Of a stretch of 13,675 nt of DNA, positions 12,832 to 13,675 are shown one piece after another; position 1 is the stretch's first letter; each line of letters opens with the position of its first letter. Made by a program: the position numbers and the translations under genes. The notes under the pieces were generated by a model that was not told the DNA's origin, did not search any database, and saw nothing but the letters and a program-made list of their open reading frames with translations. The stretch is from Phycisphaerales bacterium. GTDB lineage: Bacteria; Planctomycetota; Phycisphaerae; Tepidisphaerales; Tepidisphaeraceae. The stretch spans positions 286 to 13,960 of the forward strand of contig PMAK01000153.1 in NCBI GenBank assembly GCA_003153655.1, given 5' to 3'.

Positions 12832-13675
<844 letters not shown>

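Overview
The window looks like a piece of a chromosome from a diderm bacterium. The best guess is Planctomycetota, Phycisphaerae-like. The reasons are outer-membrane lipoproteins, an MCE/Mla lipid-transport set, an RND-type outer-membrane factor, paired bactofilins (one with a zinc ribbon), a TPR-heptosyltransferase-like fusion, and a translation operon whose proteins carry long Pro/Ala/Lys-rich tails. The taxonomic guess rests on gene style only. I see no phage, IS, integrase, CRISPR, tRNA or rRNA, and no intergenic stretch exceeds 300 bases.

Plus strand, 1-2079: the end of infC, then rpmI and rplT in the classical IF3-L35-L20 order, then a putative glycosyltransferase where pheST often sits. 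The 161-base infC-rpmI gap is busy: a tandem 14-nt repeat, a good sigma-70-type promoter, and a short GC hairpin plus T6 that ends at the rpmI ribosome binding site. The glycosyltransferase converges on the next block with a 4-base tail-to-tail overlap.

Minus strand, 13675-2076 (read right to left): the C-terminal part of an HtrA-family protease closed by a perfect 14-bp intrinsic terminator; a bactofilin with a strong Shine-Dalgarno; a second bactofilin with an N-terminal zinc ribbon; a TetR-family repressor with a palindromic candidate operator in its own promoter; a NodT-type outer-membrane efflux lipoprotein; a KDPG-aldolase-family protein; a TPR-glycosyltransferase; then mlaE-mlaF-mlaD and a large lipoprotein GH3 beta-glycosidase with a PA14 insert.

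Functionally this is mostly envelope biology: periplasmic protein quality control, bactofilin scaffolds, small-molecule efflux, phospholipid trafficking and surface glycan synthesis or breakdown, beside a housekeeping ribosomal operon. I do not see a convincing undescribed multi-gene system. The best leads are the overlapping promoter and terminator before rpmI, the zinc-ribbon bactofilin, a GH3 enzyme placed behind an Mla transporter with its own palindrome, and an orphan TetR/outer-membrane-factor pair.
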